Shown here: piece after piece, positions 45,503 to 54,771 of the stretch
Position numbering within the stretch: position 1 is the stretch's first letter
Layout: every line of letters starts with the position of its first letter
Assembly: GCA_015066595.1 (NCBI GenBank)
Contig: SVNZ01000003.1
Span: 176,836-240,835 of the forward strand
Origin: Oscillospiraceae bacterium
Lineage (GTDB): Bacteria > Bacillota > Clostridia > Oscillospirales > Acutalibacteraceae
DNA: 64,000 nucleotides
Direction: 5' to 3'
Made by a program: the position numbers and the translations under genes
The notes under the pieces: model-generated
Seen by the model: only the letters and a program-made list of their open reading frames with translations
Told to the model about the DNA's origin: nothing
The model's database searches: none

Positions 45503-46489
45503 ATGGAGCTTAAAAATAAAGATTTCTTAAAGTTGCTTGATTTTAGGACTGAAGAGATAAACTATCTGCTTGATTTGTCAGCACAGCTCAAAGAAAAGAA
45601 AAAGAACGGTGTGCCTCACCGTCTTTGTGAGGGCAAGAGTATTGCACTCATTTTTGAAAAGACTTCAACCAGAACACGTTGCGCATTTGAGGTTGCTGCT
45701 GCTGATTTGGGTATGCATCCGACTTATCTTGACCCAAGTGGCTCACAGATAGGAAAAAAAGAGTCTATTGCTGATACAGCACGAGTGCTTTCTAGAATGT
45801 ACGATGCTATTGAGTATCGTGGTTTTGGTCAAGAAGTGGTCGAAGACCTCGCAAAGTATTCCGATGTTCCTGTGTACAACGGTTTGACAAATGAGTTTCA
45901 TCCGACACAGATACTCGCTGACTTTTTAACTATCAAAGAACATTGCGGAGAGCTTTCGGGCAAAAAGCTGGTGTATATGGGTGACGCAAGATATAACATG
46001 GGCAACTCACTTATGGTAGGTTGTGCAAAGATGGGTATGCACTTTGTCGCTTGTGCTCCAAAAAAGTATTTTCCGAATGAAGAGCTTATAAAAGAATGTA
46101 TGGCTGTAGCCGAAGAGACAGGTGCTGTGCTCGAGTTTATTGAAGACCCGATGGTAGCAACAAAAGGTGCTGATGTTATCTATACCGATGTATGGGTATC
46201 TATGGGTGAGCCTGACTCTGTTTGGGAAGAACGTATCGCTGAGCTTTCACCATATCAGGTGAACAAGGCGTTAATGGATAACGCAGGAGCACAGTGTAAA
46301 TTTATGCATTGCTTGCCTGCTTTCCACGATCTCAACACAAAAATCGGTAAAGAGATAAACGAAAAGTTTGGTATTACCTGCATGGAAGTTACCGACGAGG
46401 TGTTCGAAAGTGAGCAGTCCATCGTATTCGATGAGGCTGAAAACCGTATGCATACAATCAAAGCGGTTATCGCCGCAACTTTAGCATAA
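45503..46489 (+). CDS. argF: Ornithine carbamoyltransferase
   Basis: A 328-residue enzyme making citrulline. Carbamoyl-phosphate loop [13 protein letters not shown], then [11 protein letters not shown] and MHCLPAFHD (ornithine site). GGAGG before the ATG. Last gene of the arg run. An anabolic role follows from the neighbours. Confidence 0.96.
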   Translation: MELKNKDFLKLLDFRTEEINYLLDLSAQLKEKKKNGVPHRLCEGKSIALIFEKTSTRTRCAFEVAAADLGMHPTYLDPSGSQIGKKESIADTARVLSRMYDAIEYRGFGQEVVEDLAKYSDVPVYNGLTNEFHPTQILADFLTIKEHCGELSGKKLVYMGDARYNMGNSLMVGCAKMGMHFVACAPKKYFPNEELIKECMAVAEETGAVLEFIEDPMVATKGADVIYTDVWVSMGEPDSVWEERIAELSPYQVNKALMDNAGAQCKFMHCLPAFHDLNTKIGKEINEKFGITCMEVTDEVFESEQSIVFDEAENRMHTIKAVIAATLA

Positions 46490-46499
46490 TGTATAAATT

Positions 46500-46528
46500 A
46501 AGGTCTCCGTTTTTGGAGACCTTTTTTA
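46500..46528 (+). terminator. Terminator after argF
   Basis: AGGTCTCC/GGAGACCT with a GTTTTT loop and six T. Confidence 0.92.
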
Positions 46529-46558
46529 TTTACAAGTAAAAGATATGTATGATATAAT
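46529..46558 (+). promoter_or_regulatory. Promoter of trxA-trxB
   Basis: TTTACA (46529-46534), 18 bases, TATAAT (46553-46558), directly after the argF terminator. Confidence 0.7.
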
Positions 46559-46615
46559 TAACTTGAAAATAATGCTACTTTAAGGGGCATAATAAATTTG
46601 AAAGGAAGTATGAGT

Positions 46616-46924
46616 ATGTCAGTATTAAAGGTAACAAAGGATAATTTTTTTGAAGTAAAAAACAGTGACAAAACTGTGCTTCTCGATTTTTATGCTGATT
46701 GGTGTGGCCCATGTAGAATGGTTTCGCCGATTGTTGATGAAATCGCTGAAGAAAATCCGCAGTTTTTAGTTGGTAAAATCAATGTTGACGAAGAGCAGGA
46801 GCTTGCAGCTGCTTTCGGTGTTATGAGTATTCCAACACTTGTTGTGCTTAAAAACGGTGAAGTTGTCACAAAGTCTATGGGCGCAAAGCCGAAGGCTCAG
46901 ATTCTTTCTATGCTCGACGACTGA
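46616..46924 (+). CDS. trxA: Thioredoxin
   Basis: A 102-residue thioredoxin with active site DWCGPCRM and the cis-Pro in SIPTLVV. It reduces protein disulfides, fed by TrxB. AAAGGA at 46601-46606 favours ATG 46616 (9-base gap) over ATG 46610. Cotranscribed with trxB 25 bases on. Confidence 0.95.
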   Translation: MSVLKVTKDNFFEVKNSDKTVLLDFYADWCGPCRMVSPIVDEIAEENPQFLVGKINVDEEQELAAAFGVMSIPTLVVLKNGEVVTKSMGAKPKAQILSMLDD

Positions 46925-46949
46925 TAACTGAAAAGTTTTAGGAGAAATT

Positions 46950-47870
46950 ATGGAACATATTTACGATATGGTGATAATAGGCGGTGGCCCTGCCGGATAT
47001 ACTGCTGCACTTTATTCCAGCAGAGCAGGCTTTGACACCGTTATTTTGGAGCGTATGTCGGTTGGCGGTCAGATGACCTTAACTGACGTTATCGACAACT
47101 ATCCTGGTTTTCCTGAGGGGATTGACGGATTTACACTGTCACAAAATATGCAGCAGGGTGCACAGCATTTTGGTGCAAAAACTATGTATGATGAAGTGGT
47201 TTCGGTGGATTTGTCAGGTGAAGTCAAAGAAATCGAAACAGCATTCTCGGGCAAACTGTACGCTAAAACCGTTGTTATAGCAAGCGGAGCAAATCCAAGG
47301 GAGCTGGGACTTGAAAACGAGCAGGAGTTAATCGGTCAGGGCGTGCACTACTGCGCTCATTGTGACGGACGTTTTTATAAGGACAAGGTCGCTTTGGTAG
47401 TGGGTGGAGGTAACTCGGCTGTTTCTGATGCACTTTATTTGTCGCATCTGTGCAAAAAAGTTATTTTAGTCCATCGAAGAGATACTCTGCGTGCAACAAA
47501 GGTCTATCACGAACCGCTGAAAAACGCAAAGAATATTGAGTTTTACTACAACAGCGTGTTATCAAAAGTCAACACCGAAAACTCTAAAGTAGTGTCAGCA
47601 TCTCTCATTGATGTAAAAACAAATATGAAAAGTGAAGTTGAGTGCGACGGTGTGTTTATCAGTATAGGCAGAAAGCCTGCGACAGAGTTTTTACAAAACC
47701 AGCTCGAACTTGACAAAGGTGGGTATATAGTTGCCGATGAATCTACAAAGACAAGCATAGACGGAGTTTTTGCTGTCGGTGATGTACGCACAAAAGTACT
47801 CAGACAGGTAGTCACAGCAGTAGCAGACGGTGCGGTAGCTGTGCATTATGCAGAAGAATTCTTGGCATAA
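46950..47870 (+). CDS. trxB: Thioredoxin reductase
   Basis: A 306-residue FAD enzyme. FAD loop IIGGGPAGYTAALY, redox-active CAHC (HYCAHCDGRFY), NAD(P) loop VVGGGNSAVSDALYL and HRRDTLRA, and the C-terminal FAVGDVRTK. The HRR motif suggests NADPH as donor. Together with trxA and the superoxide reductase it forms an oxidative-stress block. Confidence 0.95.
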   Translation: MEHIYDMVIIGGGPAGYTAALYSSRAGFDTVILERMSVGGQMTLTDVIDNYPGFPEGIDGFTLSQNMQQGAQHFGAKTMYDEVVSVDLSGEVKEIETAFSGKLYAKTVVIASGANPRELGLENEQELIGQGVHYCAHCDGRFYKDKVALVVGGGNSAVSDALYLSHLCKKVILVHRRDTLRATKVYHEPLKNAKNIEFYYNSVLSKVNTENSKVVSASLIDVKTNMKSEVECDGVFISIGRKPATEFLQNQLELDKGGYIVADESTKTSIDGVFAVGDVRTKVLRQVVTAVADGAVAVHYAEEFLA

Positions 47871-47919
47871 AATAAATATAGAAACGTATTTTAATATATA
47901 AAGTTTTGGAGGTTTTATT

Positions 47920-48303
47920 ATGTGTGAAATCAGATTTTTTGTATGTGAGCATTGTGGCAACATCGTTGGTCTTATCCACAACGCAGGCGTGCCGATGATG
48001 TGCTGTGGACAGAAAATGACCGAGCTTACACCTAACACAGAGGATGCAAGCGTCGAAAAGCATCTGCCTGTTGTTAATATCAACGGTGACAAGGTGCATG
48101 TCGAAATCGGTAGTACCCCTCACCCGATGGTAGAAGAACACCACATTGTGTGGGTGTATCTGCAGACAGATAGAGGCGGTCAGCGCAAGTGCCTAGAAAT
48201 TGGCAGTGAGCCAAAAGTCGCTTTCGCTCTTTGTGACGAAAAGCCACTCGCTGTTTATGCATACTGCAATCTCCACGGCCTGTGGAAAACAGACATTGAA
48301 TAA
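47920..48303 (+). CDS. dfx: Desulfoferrodoxin (superoxide reductase)
   Basis: A 127-residue two-iron protein reducing superoxide to peroxide without making O2, typical of strict anaerobes. N-terminal desulforedoxin centre: Cys9, Cys12 (FVCEHCG), Cys28, Cys29 (MMCCGQ). C-terminal catalytic iron: EKHLP, HPMVEEHHIVW and YCNLHG supply the His and Cys ligands. GGAGG site before the ATG; likely cotranscribed with trxAB. Confidence 0.95.
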   Translation: MCEIRFFVCEHCGNIVGLIHNAGVPMMCCGQKMTELTPNTEDASVEKHLPVVNINGDKVHVEIGSTPHPMVEEHHIVWVYLQTDRGGQRKCLEIGSEPKVAFALCDEKPLAVYAYCNLHGLWKTDIE

Positions 48304-48326
48304 TAAAAATATAAAAACAGCAAAAG

Positions 48327-48361
48327 AAAAGCTCCTACCAAAATAGGTAGGAGCTTGTTTT
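48327..48361. repeat. Left copy of a 35-bp direct repeat; also a terminator
   Basis: Contains GCTCCTACC (48331-48339)/GGTAGGAGC (48346-48354) with loop AAAATA, then TTGTTTT, so it terminates dfx. The same 35 bases recur exactly at 51732-51766. Confidence 0.92.
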
Positions 48362-48439
48362 ATAGTATGTTTTATTGTACTAGTGTTCTGTTAATATCTG
48401 AATAATAAATAATAAAGCTTAAATTTGGAATCTAATAAT

Positions 48440-48468
48440 TTGATTTTTAATAATGTAAATGATATAAT
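48440..48468 (+). promoter_or_regulatory. Promoter of the restriction-modification module
   Basis: TTGATT (48440-48445), 17 bases, TATAAT (48463-48468). Strong, so the methyltransferase and nuclease are probably made constitutively; no controller-protein gene is seen. Confidence 0.8.
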
Positions 48469-48499
48469 TCTGTTTAAGGATATGAAAGGGGTATAAGTG

Positions 48500-50356
48500 A
48501 TGAGGTTCTTAGGCAACAAATCCCGAATGTTACAAAACATTGATTCAGTACTAGAAGTGAATAATATTAGTGGTGGTGTTTTTTGTGATTTGTTTGCTGG
48601 TTCAGGTGCAGTAGGTGATTATTTTAAAGATCGTTTTTCAATAATTGCTAACGATTACTTGTACTGTTTAAGCATAATAAATAAAGCTAAACTAAATCAA
48701 AGTTCTACACCAAAATTTCAGGATTTTAATAATCAGTTTGGGATGGATCCTTTTACTTATTTTAATGAAAAAGAGTATGTGGCGGATTCTCAATTTTTTA
48801 TTACAAATAACTATTCTCCAAAAGGTAATAGACAATATTTTTCTGAAAAAAACGCTATAAAAATAGATGGTATTCGTATAGAAATAGAAGAGTTATATAA
48901 GCAACTTGTTTTAGATGTCAATGAAAGAGACTATTTGTTGGCTTCTCTGTTAGAAAGCATTATGGGAGTATCTAATACTACGGGGACTTATGAGGCTTTT
49001 CTCAAAATTTGGGATAAAAGAGCTTTAAAGGATTTTGTTCTTAATCCAATTGCTATTAATGAGAGTGAGATTAACGGGAGTAATATAGTATATAATTTTG
49101 ATAGTAATCAACTTATTAGAAGAATTAGCGGAGATATATTGTATATAGATCCGCCGTATACTGTAACTGACTATTGTTCTGCGTATCATTTGTTAGAAAG
49201 TGTAGCTAAATATGATTATCCAAATATTTATGGTAAGACAGGCAGGCGAGAAAGAACTAATGATAAATCTAGGTATAATAGAAAAGAATTAGCATTAAAG
49301 AATTTAGAAGATATTTTTCGACAAGCCGAATTTAAGCATATATTGGTAAGTTATAGCACACAAGGTTTAATTAGCATTGAAGAGTTGGTGTCATTGTGTG
49401 AAAAGTTTGCTTTAGATAGAAAAGTAAATGTATATAAATTCCCGTATCGTGAGTATAAAAACATTAGATCTAGTAAAAAAGGCGACAATTTGAATGAAGT
49501 AGTGATTTATTTTCAAAAGGATTTAGATATCGTACGTTCACCTTTAAATTATACTGGTAGCAAATATACTCTTTTCAATGAAATTAAAAAAGTTTTACCA
49601 AAACATATATCAACATTTGTTGATGCGATGGGTGGAGCTTTTAATGTGGGTATTAATATTGTGGCTGATAAAGTAATATATAACGAGTTTTTGCCACATA
49701 CATTTAATATTATTAGCTTATTGTTAAGTAGTGAAAAAGAGCAAATTATCAAAAACGTAGAAAGTATAGTTAATAAGTACAAACTTGAAAAGTGTAACAA
49801 AGAAGCTTATCTAAAGTTAAGATCTGACTATAATGAAACAAAAGATGTGTACAAACTGTTCGTACTACATATGTATTGTTTTCAAAATCAAATGAGATTT
49901 AACAGTAAGCTAGAGTTTAATACACCTATAGGGAATTGTTCTTATAATGAAACCCATAGAGATAGGGTTTATAAATTTATACCTCGTTCAAGTGAGTGTG
50001 AGTTACTTAATTTATCTTATGAGCAAATTGATACGAGTTTATTTGATAAGGAAGTATTGTTCTATTTTGATCCTCCCTACTTTATAACGAGTGCTACATA
50101 TAATGATGGGAAAAGAGGCTTTGTAGGTTGGAGTGCTGATGAAGAAACAAAACTGTTAGAATATTTAACGGATTTACACAACAAGGGTTATAGATTTATT
50201 CTATCAAATGTTATTTATCATAATGATTCATGTAATTATCTTTTGGCAGAATGGATAAAAACTCATAATTTTAGCATTAAATATATTGATAATGTGGGTT
50301 CAAAAAATAGTAGAAACGAGGTATTAATATCTAATTTTGATTGGAGGGATACATAA
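48500..50356 (+). CDS. M.FokI-like fused double adenine-N6 DNA methyltransferase
   Basis: A 618-residue protein of two D12-class adenine methyltransferases in tandem. Domain 1: RFLGNKSRML, SAM loop DLFAGSG (30-36), DPPY (217-220). Domain 2: NYTGSK (350-355), SAM loop DAMGGAFNVG (about 375-384), DPPY (524-527). Two such units in one chain are the form of M.FokI, where each half methylates one strand of an asymmetric site; YDYPNIYGKTG and HILVSYS also recall M.FokI (from memory). ATG 48500 follows GAAAGGGG. Strongly AT-rich versus neighbours, indicating transfer. Its stop shares a base with the next ATG. Confidence 0.88.
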   Translation: MRFLGNKSRMLQNIDSVLEVNNISGGVFCDLFAGSGAVGDYFKDRFSIIANDYLYCLSIINKAKLNQSSTPKFQDFNNQFGMDPFTYFNEKEYVADSQFFITNNYSPKGNRQYFSEKNAIKIDGIRIEIEELYKQLVLDVNERDYLLASLLESIMGVSNTTGTYEAFLKIWDKRALKDFVLNPIAINESEINGSNIVYNFDSNQLIRRISGDILYIDPPYTVTDYCSAYHLLESVAKYDYPNIYGKTGRRERTNDKSRYNRKELALKNLEDIFRQAEFKHILVSYSTQGLISIEELVSLCEKFALDRKVNVYKFPYREYKNIRSSKKGDNLNEVVIYFQKDLDIVRSPLNYTGSKYTLFNEIKKVLPKHISTFVDAMGGAFNVGINIVADKVIYNEFLPHTFNIISLLLSSEKEQIIKNVESIVNKYKLEKCNKEAYLKLRSDYNETKDVYKLFVLHMYCFQNQMRFNSKLEFNTPIGNCSYNETHRDRVYKFIPRSSECELLNLSYEQIDTSLFDKEVLFYFDPPYFITSATYNDGKRGFVGWSADEETKLLEYLTDLHNKGYRFILSNVIYHNDSCNYLLAEWIKTHNFSIKYIDNVGSKNSRNEVLISNFDWRDT

Positions 50357-51729
50357 TGAAACAGACTCTGGTAATCAAAAAAACATTTTACGATAAGTTG
50401 AGTAGGGTTAATAATTTAGCTGTACTAAAAAACAAGGGGTATAATACGGCTGATGAGTTTATTAGTGCAATAATTAATAAACTGAATTCTGAATTTGGTT
50501 ATTTGGAAATAGAAGATTTTAGATTTACAAATAACGAAGAAGATTCTCTTTACAGTCAGTATGGAGCTTTTGTTTCTGGTGAAAATTTACCATACAAAAA
50601 AGTAGTTGTATTTTTTACACCTATTGTGGCTAAATTAGGTAATGTAATTATAGAGCAAAGTTTAATGCCAACTATTTGTAATCAAATGGAGAAAAATGTT
50701 GCTTTCCTTTTTGATGATAGTTATAAAAAGATACTTGTTATGACATCACAAATAAATCAAAACAATCAAGTGGAAGTTGGCTATAATAAACTACAAATGG
50801 ATATTAATAGTTTAAATACCCTAAATTTCGATGTTATTCAATTGTTTAAGATAAAGAATCTATCCACTGATACAAAGTTCAACTCATTAGTTGAGTATCT
50901 AGATATGTCTGATTATTTACAAAAATTGGGGAGGGCTAATGCGCAATATAAATATTTAGAAATAAAAGATAATGTATTATACGGCGATTGCGAACCCAGA
51001 CAGTTGCAAGGAGAATTTCACAAATCGTTTTGCTTTAGATTTTTAACTGCTATGTTTGCAGGTGGTGATGATTTTAAATATAGCATTGATAAAATAACCA
51101 CTAGAATGGATAGGTTGGATAATCAGTTTAGTAATTTATCAAAATTTATTGAATATATTAACAATACTGCTGCGTTCCAAAATAAAAGAGGTACGGATGA
51201 TAATACTATTGAAAGTGATGATGAAATAGTAGATATTGAAGACATTCACAGAAAACCAGTAAGAGGTATTGATAGTAAAGGACGCAAACGATACAAAACC
51301 CAGAAGAAGATAAGAGATAGTGTTATAAAAGAAGCGAAATTTTTATGCGACTGTAATGATAATAAGCATTATTATTTTGAATCTATAAATCTACATAATT
51401 ATGTGGAAGGGCATCATGTTGTTCCGATGAACAGACAAGATGAATACTATTTTGATCACTCTGTAAATTTAGATGTTCCTTATAATATAATCCCCCTTTG
51501 TCCTAATTGTCATAGTCAGATACACTTAGGTAGCAGGGAAGCAAGAATTAAAATATTGAGTGAAATATATGTAAGGAATAGAAATAAATTAAGCAAAATT
51601 AATCCGGAGTTATCTCTTGTCGTATTAGCCTCTTATTATAATATTGGATTGGATGAAGAAGAAGAAATTAAGTGGTTAAGATATGCTGAAAACGCTGTTG
51701 AAAAAAGAAAGAACTGTGATTTAGTATAA
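50356..51729 (+). CDS. HNH endonuclease, probable restriction partner
   Basis: A 457-residue protein. Residues 1-300 match no family I recognise and may bind the target; an acidic linker (about 285-297) follows. The C-terminal HNH nuclease shows VEGHHVVP (His353, His354), Asn377 in YNIIPLCPNCHSQIH (His386, His390), with a zinc-type C-x-C (331, 333) and C-x-x-C (382, 385). Coupled to the methyltransferase by TAATG with GGAGGG upstream. Restriction of an asymmetric (type IIS-like) site is inferred from the partner. AT-rich like the methyltransferase. Confidence 0.82.
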   Translation: MKQTLVIKKTFYDKLSRVNNLAVLKNKGYNTADEFISAIINKLNSEFGYLEIEDFRFTNNEEDSLYSQYGAFVSGENLPYKKVVVFFTPIVAKLGNVIIEQSLMPTICNQMEKNVAFLFDDSYKKILVMTSQINQNNQVEVGYNKLQMDINSLNTLNFDVIQLFKIKNLSTDTKFNSLVEYLDMSDYLQKLGRANAQYKYLEIKDNVLYGDCEPRQLQGEFHKSFCFRFLTAMFAGGDDFKYSIDKITTRMDRLDNQFSNLSKFIEYINNTAAFQNKRGTDDNTIESDDEIVDIEDIHRKPVRGIDSKGRKRYKTQKKIRDSVIKEAKFLCDCNDNKHYYFESINLHNYVEGHHVVPMNRQDEYYFDHSVNLDVPYNIIPLCPNCHSQIHLGSREARIKILSEIYVRNRNKLSKINPELSLVVLASYYNIGLDEEEEIKWLRYAENAVEKRKNCDLV

Positions 51730-51731
51730 AC

Positions 51732-51766
51732 AAAAGCTCCTACCAAAATAGGTAGGAGCTTGTTTT
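51732..51766. repeat. Right copy of the 35-bp direct repeat; also a terminator
   Basis: Exact copy of 48327-48361, in the same orientation (loop AAAATA in both). It lies between the convergent HNH and gdhA genes and can terminate both. Confidence 0.92.
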
Positions 51767-51785
51767 TATGTTTTATACGTTGTTA

Positions 51786-53138
51786 TCAGACAACACCCTG
51801 AGCAAGCATAGCATCAGCAACTTTTTCGAAGCCTGCGATGTTAGCACCCTTAACGAGGTCATATGTGCCATAGTACTTCATTGAAGCATCAGCACAAGCT
51901 TTGTGGATGTTTACCATGATGTCGTGGAGCTGGTCGAGAACCTGTTCTGATGAGAACACTGTCTTGCCTGCATTTTGACCCATCTCGATACAAGATGTAG
52001 CAACGCCACCAGCGTTAGCAGCCTTAGCAGGACCAACGATAACACCGTTTTCCTGTAAGTACTCAAGAGCTTCATTTGTTGTAGGCATGTTAGAGCCTTC
52101 GCAAACGTATTTTGTGCCTGAAGCTACGATAGCCTTAGCATCTTCGAGGTGAATCTCGTTCTGTGTAGCGCATGGGATATAGAGGTCTGCATCAGCATAC
52201 TCCCAAGGCTTTTTGCCAGCAACAAACTTAGCGTTAGGGAATCTGTCAGCGTATGGAGCAACAACGTTCTGGCCTGAGTTTCTAAGGTCTAACATGCACT
52301 GCCATTTTTCTTCTGTGTTTACACCGTCTTCGTCGATGATATAACCGTCAGGACCTGAGATAGTAACACACTTAGCACCGAGGTCTGTGAGCTTCTTAGC
52401 TGTACCCCAAGCAACGTTACCAAAACCAGAGATAGCAACTTTTTTACCTTCGAGTGTATCACCGTTGTACTTGAGCATTTCGTCAGCATACCATACGATA
52501 CCGTAACCTGTAGCTTCTGCTCTGCCTAAAGCACCACCGTATGTAAGACCCTTACCTGTTAAAACACCACCGTCAAATCTGTCAGTGATTCTCTTGTACT
52601 GACCGAACATATAGCCGATCTCTCTAGCGCCAACGCCCATATCACCAGCAGGAACGTCAGTCTCAGGACCGATGTGTCTGTAAAGCTCTGTCATAAATGA
52701 CTGGCAGAATCTCATAACTTCAGCGTCTGACTTACCGTTTGGATCAAAGTCAGAACCACCCTTACCGCCGCCGATTGGAAGACCTGTGAGTGAGTTCTTG
52801 AAAATCTGCTCGAAGCCTAAGAATTTGATAATACCAATATATACATTAGGAGCAAATCTGAGACCGCCCTTGTAAGGACCGATAGCAGAGTTGAACTGTA
52901 CACGATAACCTGTGTTTACCTGTACCTGACCGTTGTCATCAACCCATGGAACTCTGAACTTGAGCTGTCTTTCAGGCTCGCACATTCTCTCAAGAAGTGC
53001 CTGCTTTTTGTACATTTCCTCGTTAGCCTCGATAACAGGTCTTAAAGAGTTAAGTACCTCTTCTACAGTCTGCAAGAACTCAGGTTCGCCTGCGTTCTTA
53101 GCTTTTACTTTTGCTAATACTTCATCAACATAAGACAT
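51786..53138 (-). CDS. gdhA: NADP-type glutamate dehydrogenase
   Basis: A 450-residue hexameric-type enzyme that makes glutamate from 2-oxoglutarate and ammonia. Blocks: GPYKGGLRFAPNV, GLPIGGGKGGSDFDP (substrate Lys), PAGDMGVGAREIGYMFGQY, and the nucleotide loop SGFGNVAWGTAKKL. GGGGG ribosome site. Own promoter and, upstream, a terminator separating it from nfnAB. Length and motifs fit the small NADP enzymes. Confidence 0.95.
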   Translation of the reverse strand: MSYVDEVLAKVKAKNAGEPEFLQTVEEVLNSLRPVIEANEEMYKKQALLERMCEPERQLKFRVPWVDDNGQVQVNTGYRVQFNSAIGPYKGGLRFAPNVYIGIIKFLGFEQIFKNSLTGLPIGGGKGGSDFDPNGKSDAEVMRFCQSFMTELYRHIGPETDVPAGDMGVGAREIGYMFGQYKRITDRFDGGVLTGKGLTYGGALGRAEATGYGIVWYADEMLKYNGDTLEGKKVAISGFGNVAWGTAKKLTDLGAKCVTISGPDGYIIDEDGVNTEEKWQCMLDLRNSGQNVVAPYADRFPNAKFVAGKKPWEYADADLYIPCATQNEIHLEDAKAIVASGTKYVCEGSNMPTTNEALEYLQENGVIVGPAKAANAGGVATSCIEMGQNAGKTVFSSEQVLDQLHDIMVNIHKACADASMKYYGTYDLVKGANIAGFEKVADAMLAQGVV

Positions 53139-53183
53139 AATTTATATCCCCCTAAATATAGAATAAACAAATTCACGGTGCCT

Positions 53184-53212
53184 CTTATATGAATATACAC
53201 AAAGTAGTGTAA
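53184..53212 (-). promoter_or_regulatory. Promoter of gdhA
   Basis: Minus strand TTACAC (53212-53207), 17 bases, TATAAG (53189-53184). Confidence 0.55.
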
Positions 53213-53235
53213 TAATTCATAGTAGAGCATAAGTC

Positions 53236-53292
53236 AAAAAACAAAAATCTTGCACCTATACCATTATAGTGTAAATGGTGATAGAATGCAAG
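53236..53292 (-). terminator. Terminator of nfnA-nfnB
   Basis: On the minus strand CTTGCA...TGCAAG (53292-53249) with inner CTATCACCATT/AATGGTATAG pairing, followed by ATTTTTGTTTTTT. It lies between nfnB and gdhA. Confidence 0.75.
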
Positions 53293-53373
53293 ATTATTCT
53301 ACATTTTTTCAATTTTATATAGAAATATGCAGTTATATTGACAATTTATGTAGCATATTTGCAATATTTATCC

Positions 53374-54771
53374 TTATGAGTTGCGTTCTTTTGATGACAA
53401 GTAGTCGTGAATACCCACAGCAGCCGAACGTCCTGCGCTCATCGCAAGAATAACGGTAGCAGCTCCTGTGACTGCATCTCCGCCCGCAAAAACGCCTTCT
53501 CTTGAAGTGTGACCGCTTATAGAATCAGCGACGATACACTGGCGCTCATTGGTGTCGAGTCCGTTTGTGGTGGAAGCAATCAGCGGATTAGGCGAAGTGC
53601 CCAGCGACATAATGACCATATCGACATCTATAGTGAAGTCAGAGCCTTCTATCTTCTGTGGCCTTCTTCTGCCACTTTCATCAGGCTCAGTGAGTTCCAT
53701 TTTAACGCATCTGATACCCTTGACCCAACCGTCATCGTCAGTGAGTATTTCAGTAGGATTGGTGAGGATATCGAAGATAACGCCCTCTTCTTTTGCGTGG
53801 TGGACTTCTTCTGCACGTGCCGGAAGCTCTTTTTCTGATCGTCTGTAAATGATGTGAGTTTCAGCACCTAGTCGCAGTGCTGTACGCGCAGCATCCATAG
53901 CAACATTACCGCCACCGACTACAGCGACTTTTTTAGCACGCATAATAGGTGTCAGAGAGTTTTCATCAAAAGCTTTCATCAGGTTTGAGCGGGTGAGGTA
54001 TTCGTTAGCCGAGAAAACACCGTTAGCGTTCTCGCCTTTGATACCCATAAACTTAGGCAGCCCAGCACCTGAGCCGATGAAAACCGCATCAAAACCCTCT
54101 TCATCAAAAAGCTGATCAATAGTGACCGACTTACCGATAATGGTGTTGGTCTCTATCTTTACGCCCATATGCAAAAGCATAGCAATTTCTTTTTTGACAA
54201 CATCTTCTTTAGGAAGTCGAAATTCCGGAATACCATAAACCAGTACACCGCCTGCTTCGTGAAGTGCCTCAAAAATAGTGACATCGTATCCGTATTTTAC
54301 TAAGTCGCCCGCACACGCAAGTCCTGATGGACCTGAGCCGATAACAGCTACTTTTTTACCGTTTTTTTCGTGCGAGTGAGGACGACGCATACCAATTTCC
54401 ATAGCGTAGTCAGCGACAAAACGCTCAAGCTTGCCGATAGCAATACTTTCACCCTTGATACCACGTACACATTTTTTCTCACACTGAGATTCCTGTGGGC
54501 ACACTCGTCCGCATATAGCGGGCAGAGTGTTGCATTCGCTGATAATTTTAAAAGCATCCATAAAGTCGCCTGTCTTTACCTTTGAGATGAACTCAGGGAT
54601 AGGTACTGATACAGGACACCCCATTACGCATAGCGGGTTTTTGCACTCAAGACAGCGAGTAGCTTCTGCTATAGCTTGTTCTTTTGTGTAGCCTAAGCAC
54701 ACTTCGTCAAAGTTTTTTGCCCGCACTTTTGGGTCTTGTTCACAGATAGGAACTTGTTTTTTCATATCCAT
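53374..54771 (-). CDS. nfnB: NfnB: NADPH-binding subunit of ferredoxin-dependent transhydrogenase (GltA-type)
   Basis: A 465-residue flavoprotein often labelled glutamate synthase small subunit. N-terminal Fe-S region: CLECKNPLCVMGCPVSVPIPEF and CGRVCPQESQCEKKC. FAD loop VIGSGPSGLACAGDL; NAD(P) loop VVGGGNVAMDAARTA. With NfnA encoded just upstream and no GltB nearby, the better call is the electron-bifurcating NADH-dependent reduced ferredoxin:NADP oxidoreductase. Its ATG shares one base with the nfnA stop. Confidence 0.88.
   Translation of the reverse strand: MDMKKQVPICEQDPKVRAKNFDEVCLGYTKEQAIAEATRCLECKNPLCVMGCPVSVPIPEFISKVKTGDFMDAFKIISECNTLPAICGRVCPQESQCEKKCVRGIKGESIAIGKLERFVADYAMEIGMRRPHSHEKNGKKVAVIGSGPSGLACAGDLVKYGYDVTIFEALHEAGGVLVYGIPEFRLPKEDVVKKEIAMLLHMGVKIETNTIIGKSVTIDQLFDEEGFDAVFIGSGAGLPKFMGIKGENANGVFSANEYLTRSNLMKAFDENSLTPIMRAKKVAVVGGGNVAMDAARTALRLGAETHIIYRRSEKELPARAEEVHHAKEEGVIFDILTNPTEILTDDDGWVKGIRCVKMELTEPDESGRRRPQKIEGSDFTIDVDMVIMSLGTSPNPLIASTTNGLDTNERQCIVADSISGHTSREGVFAGGDAVTGAATVILAMSAGRSAAVGIHDYLSSKERNS

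Noticed and set aside
48327-51766. The flanking palindromes as inverted repeats of an insertion sequence
   Set aside because: The loop sequence shows both copies in the same orientation, no transposase lies between them, and each functions well as a terminator; they were reported as direct repeats instead.
53374-54771. Glutamate synthase small subunit (gltD)
   Set aside because: No large subunit is nearby and the gene is fused in position to an NfnA homologue, so NfnB is the better call.
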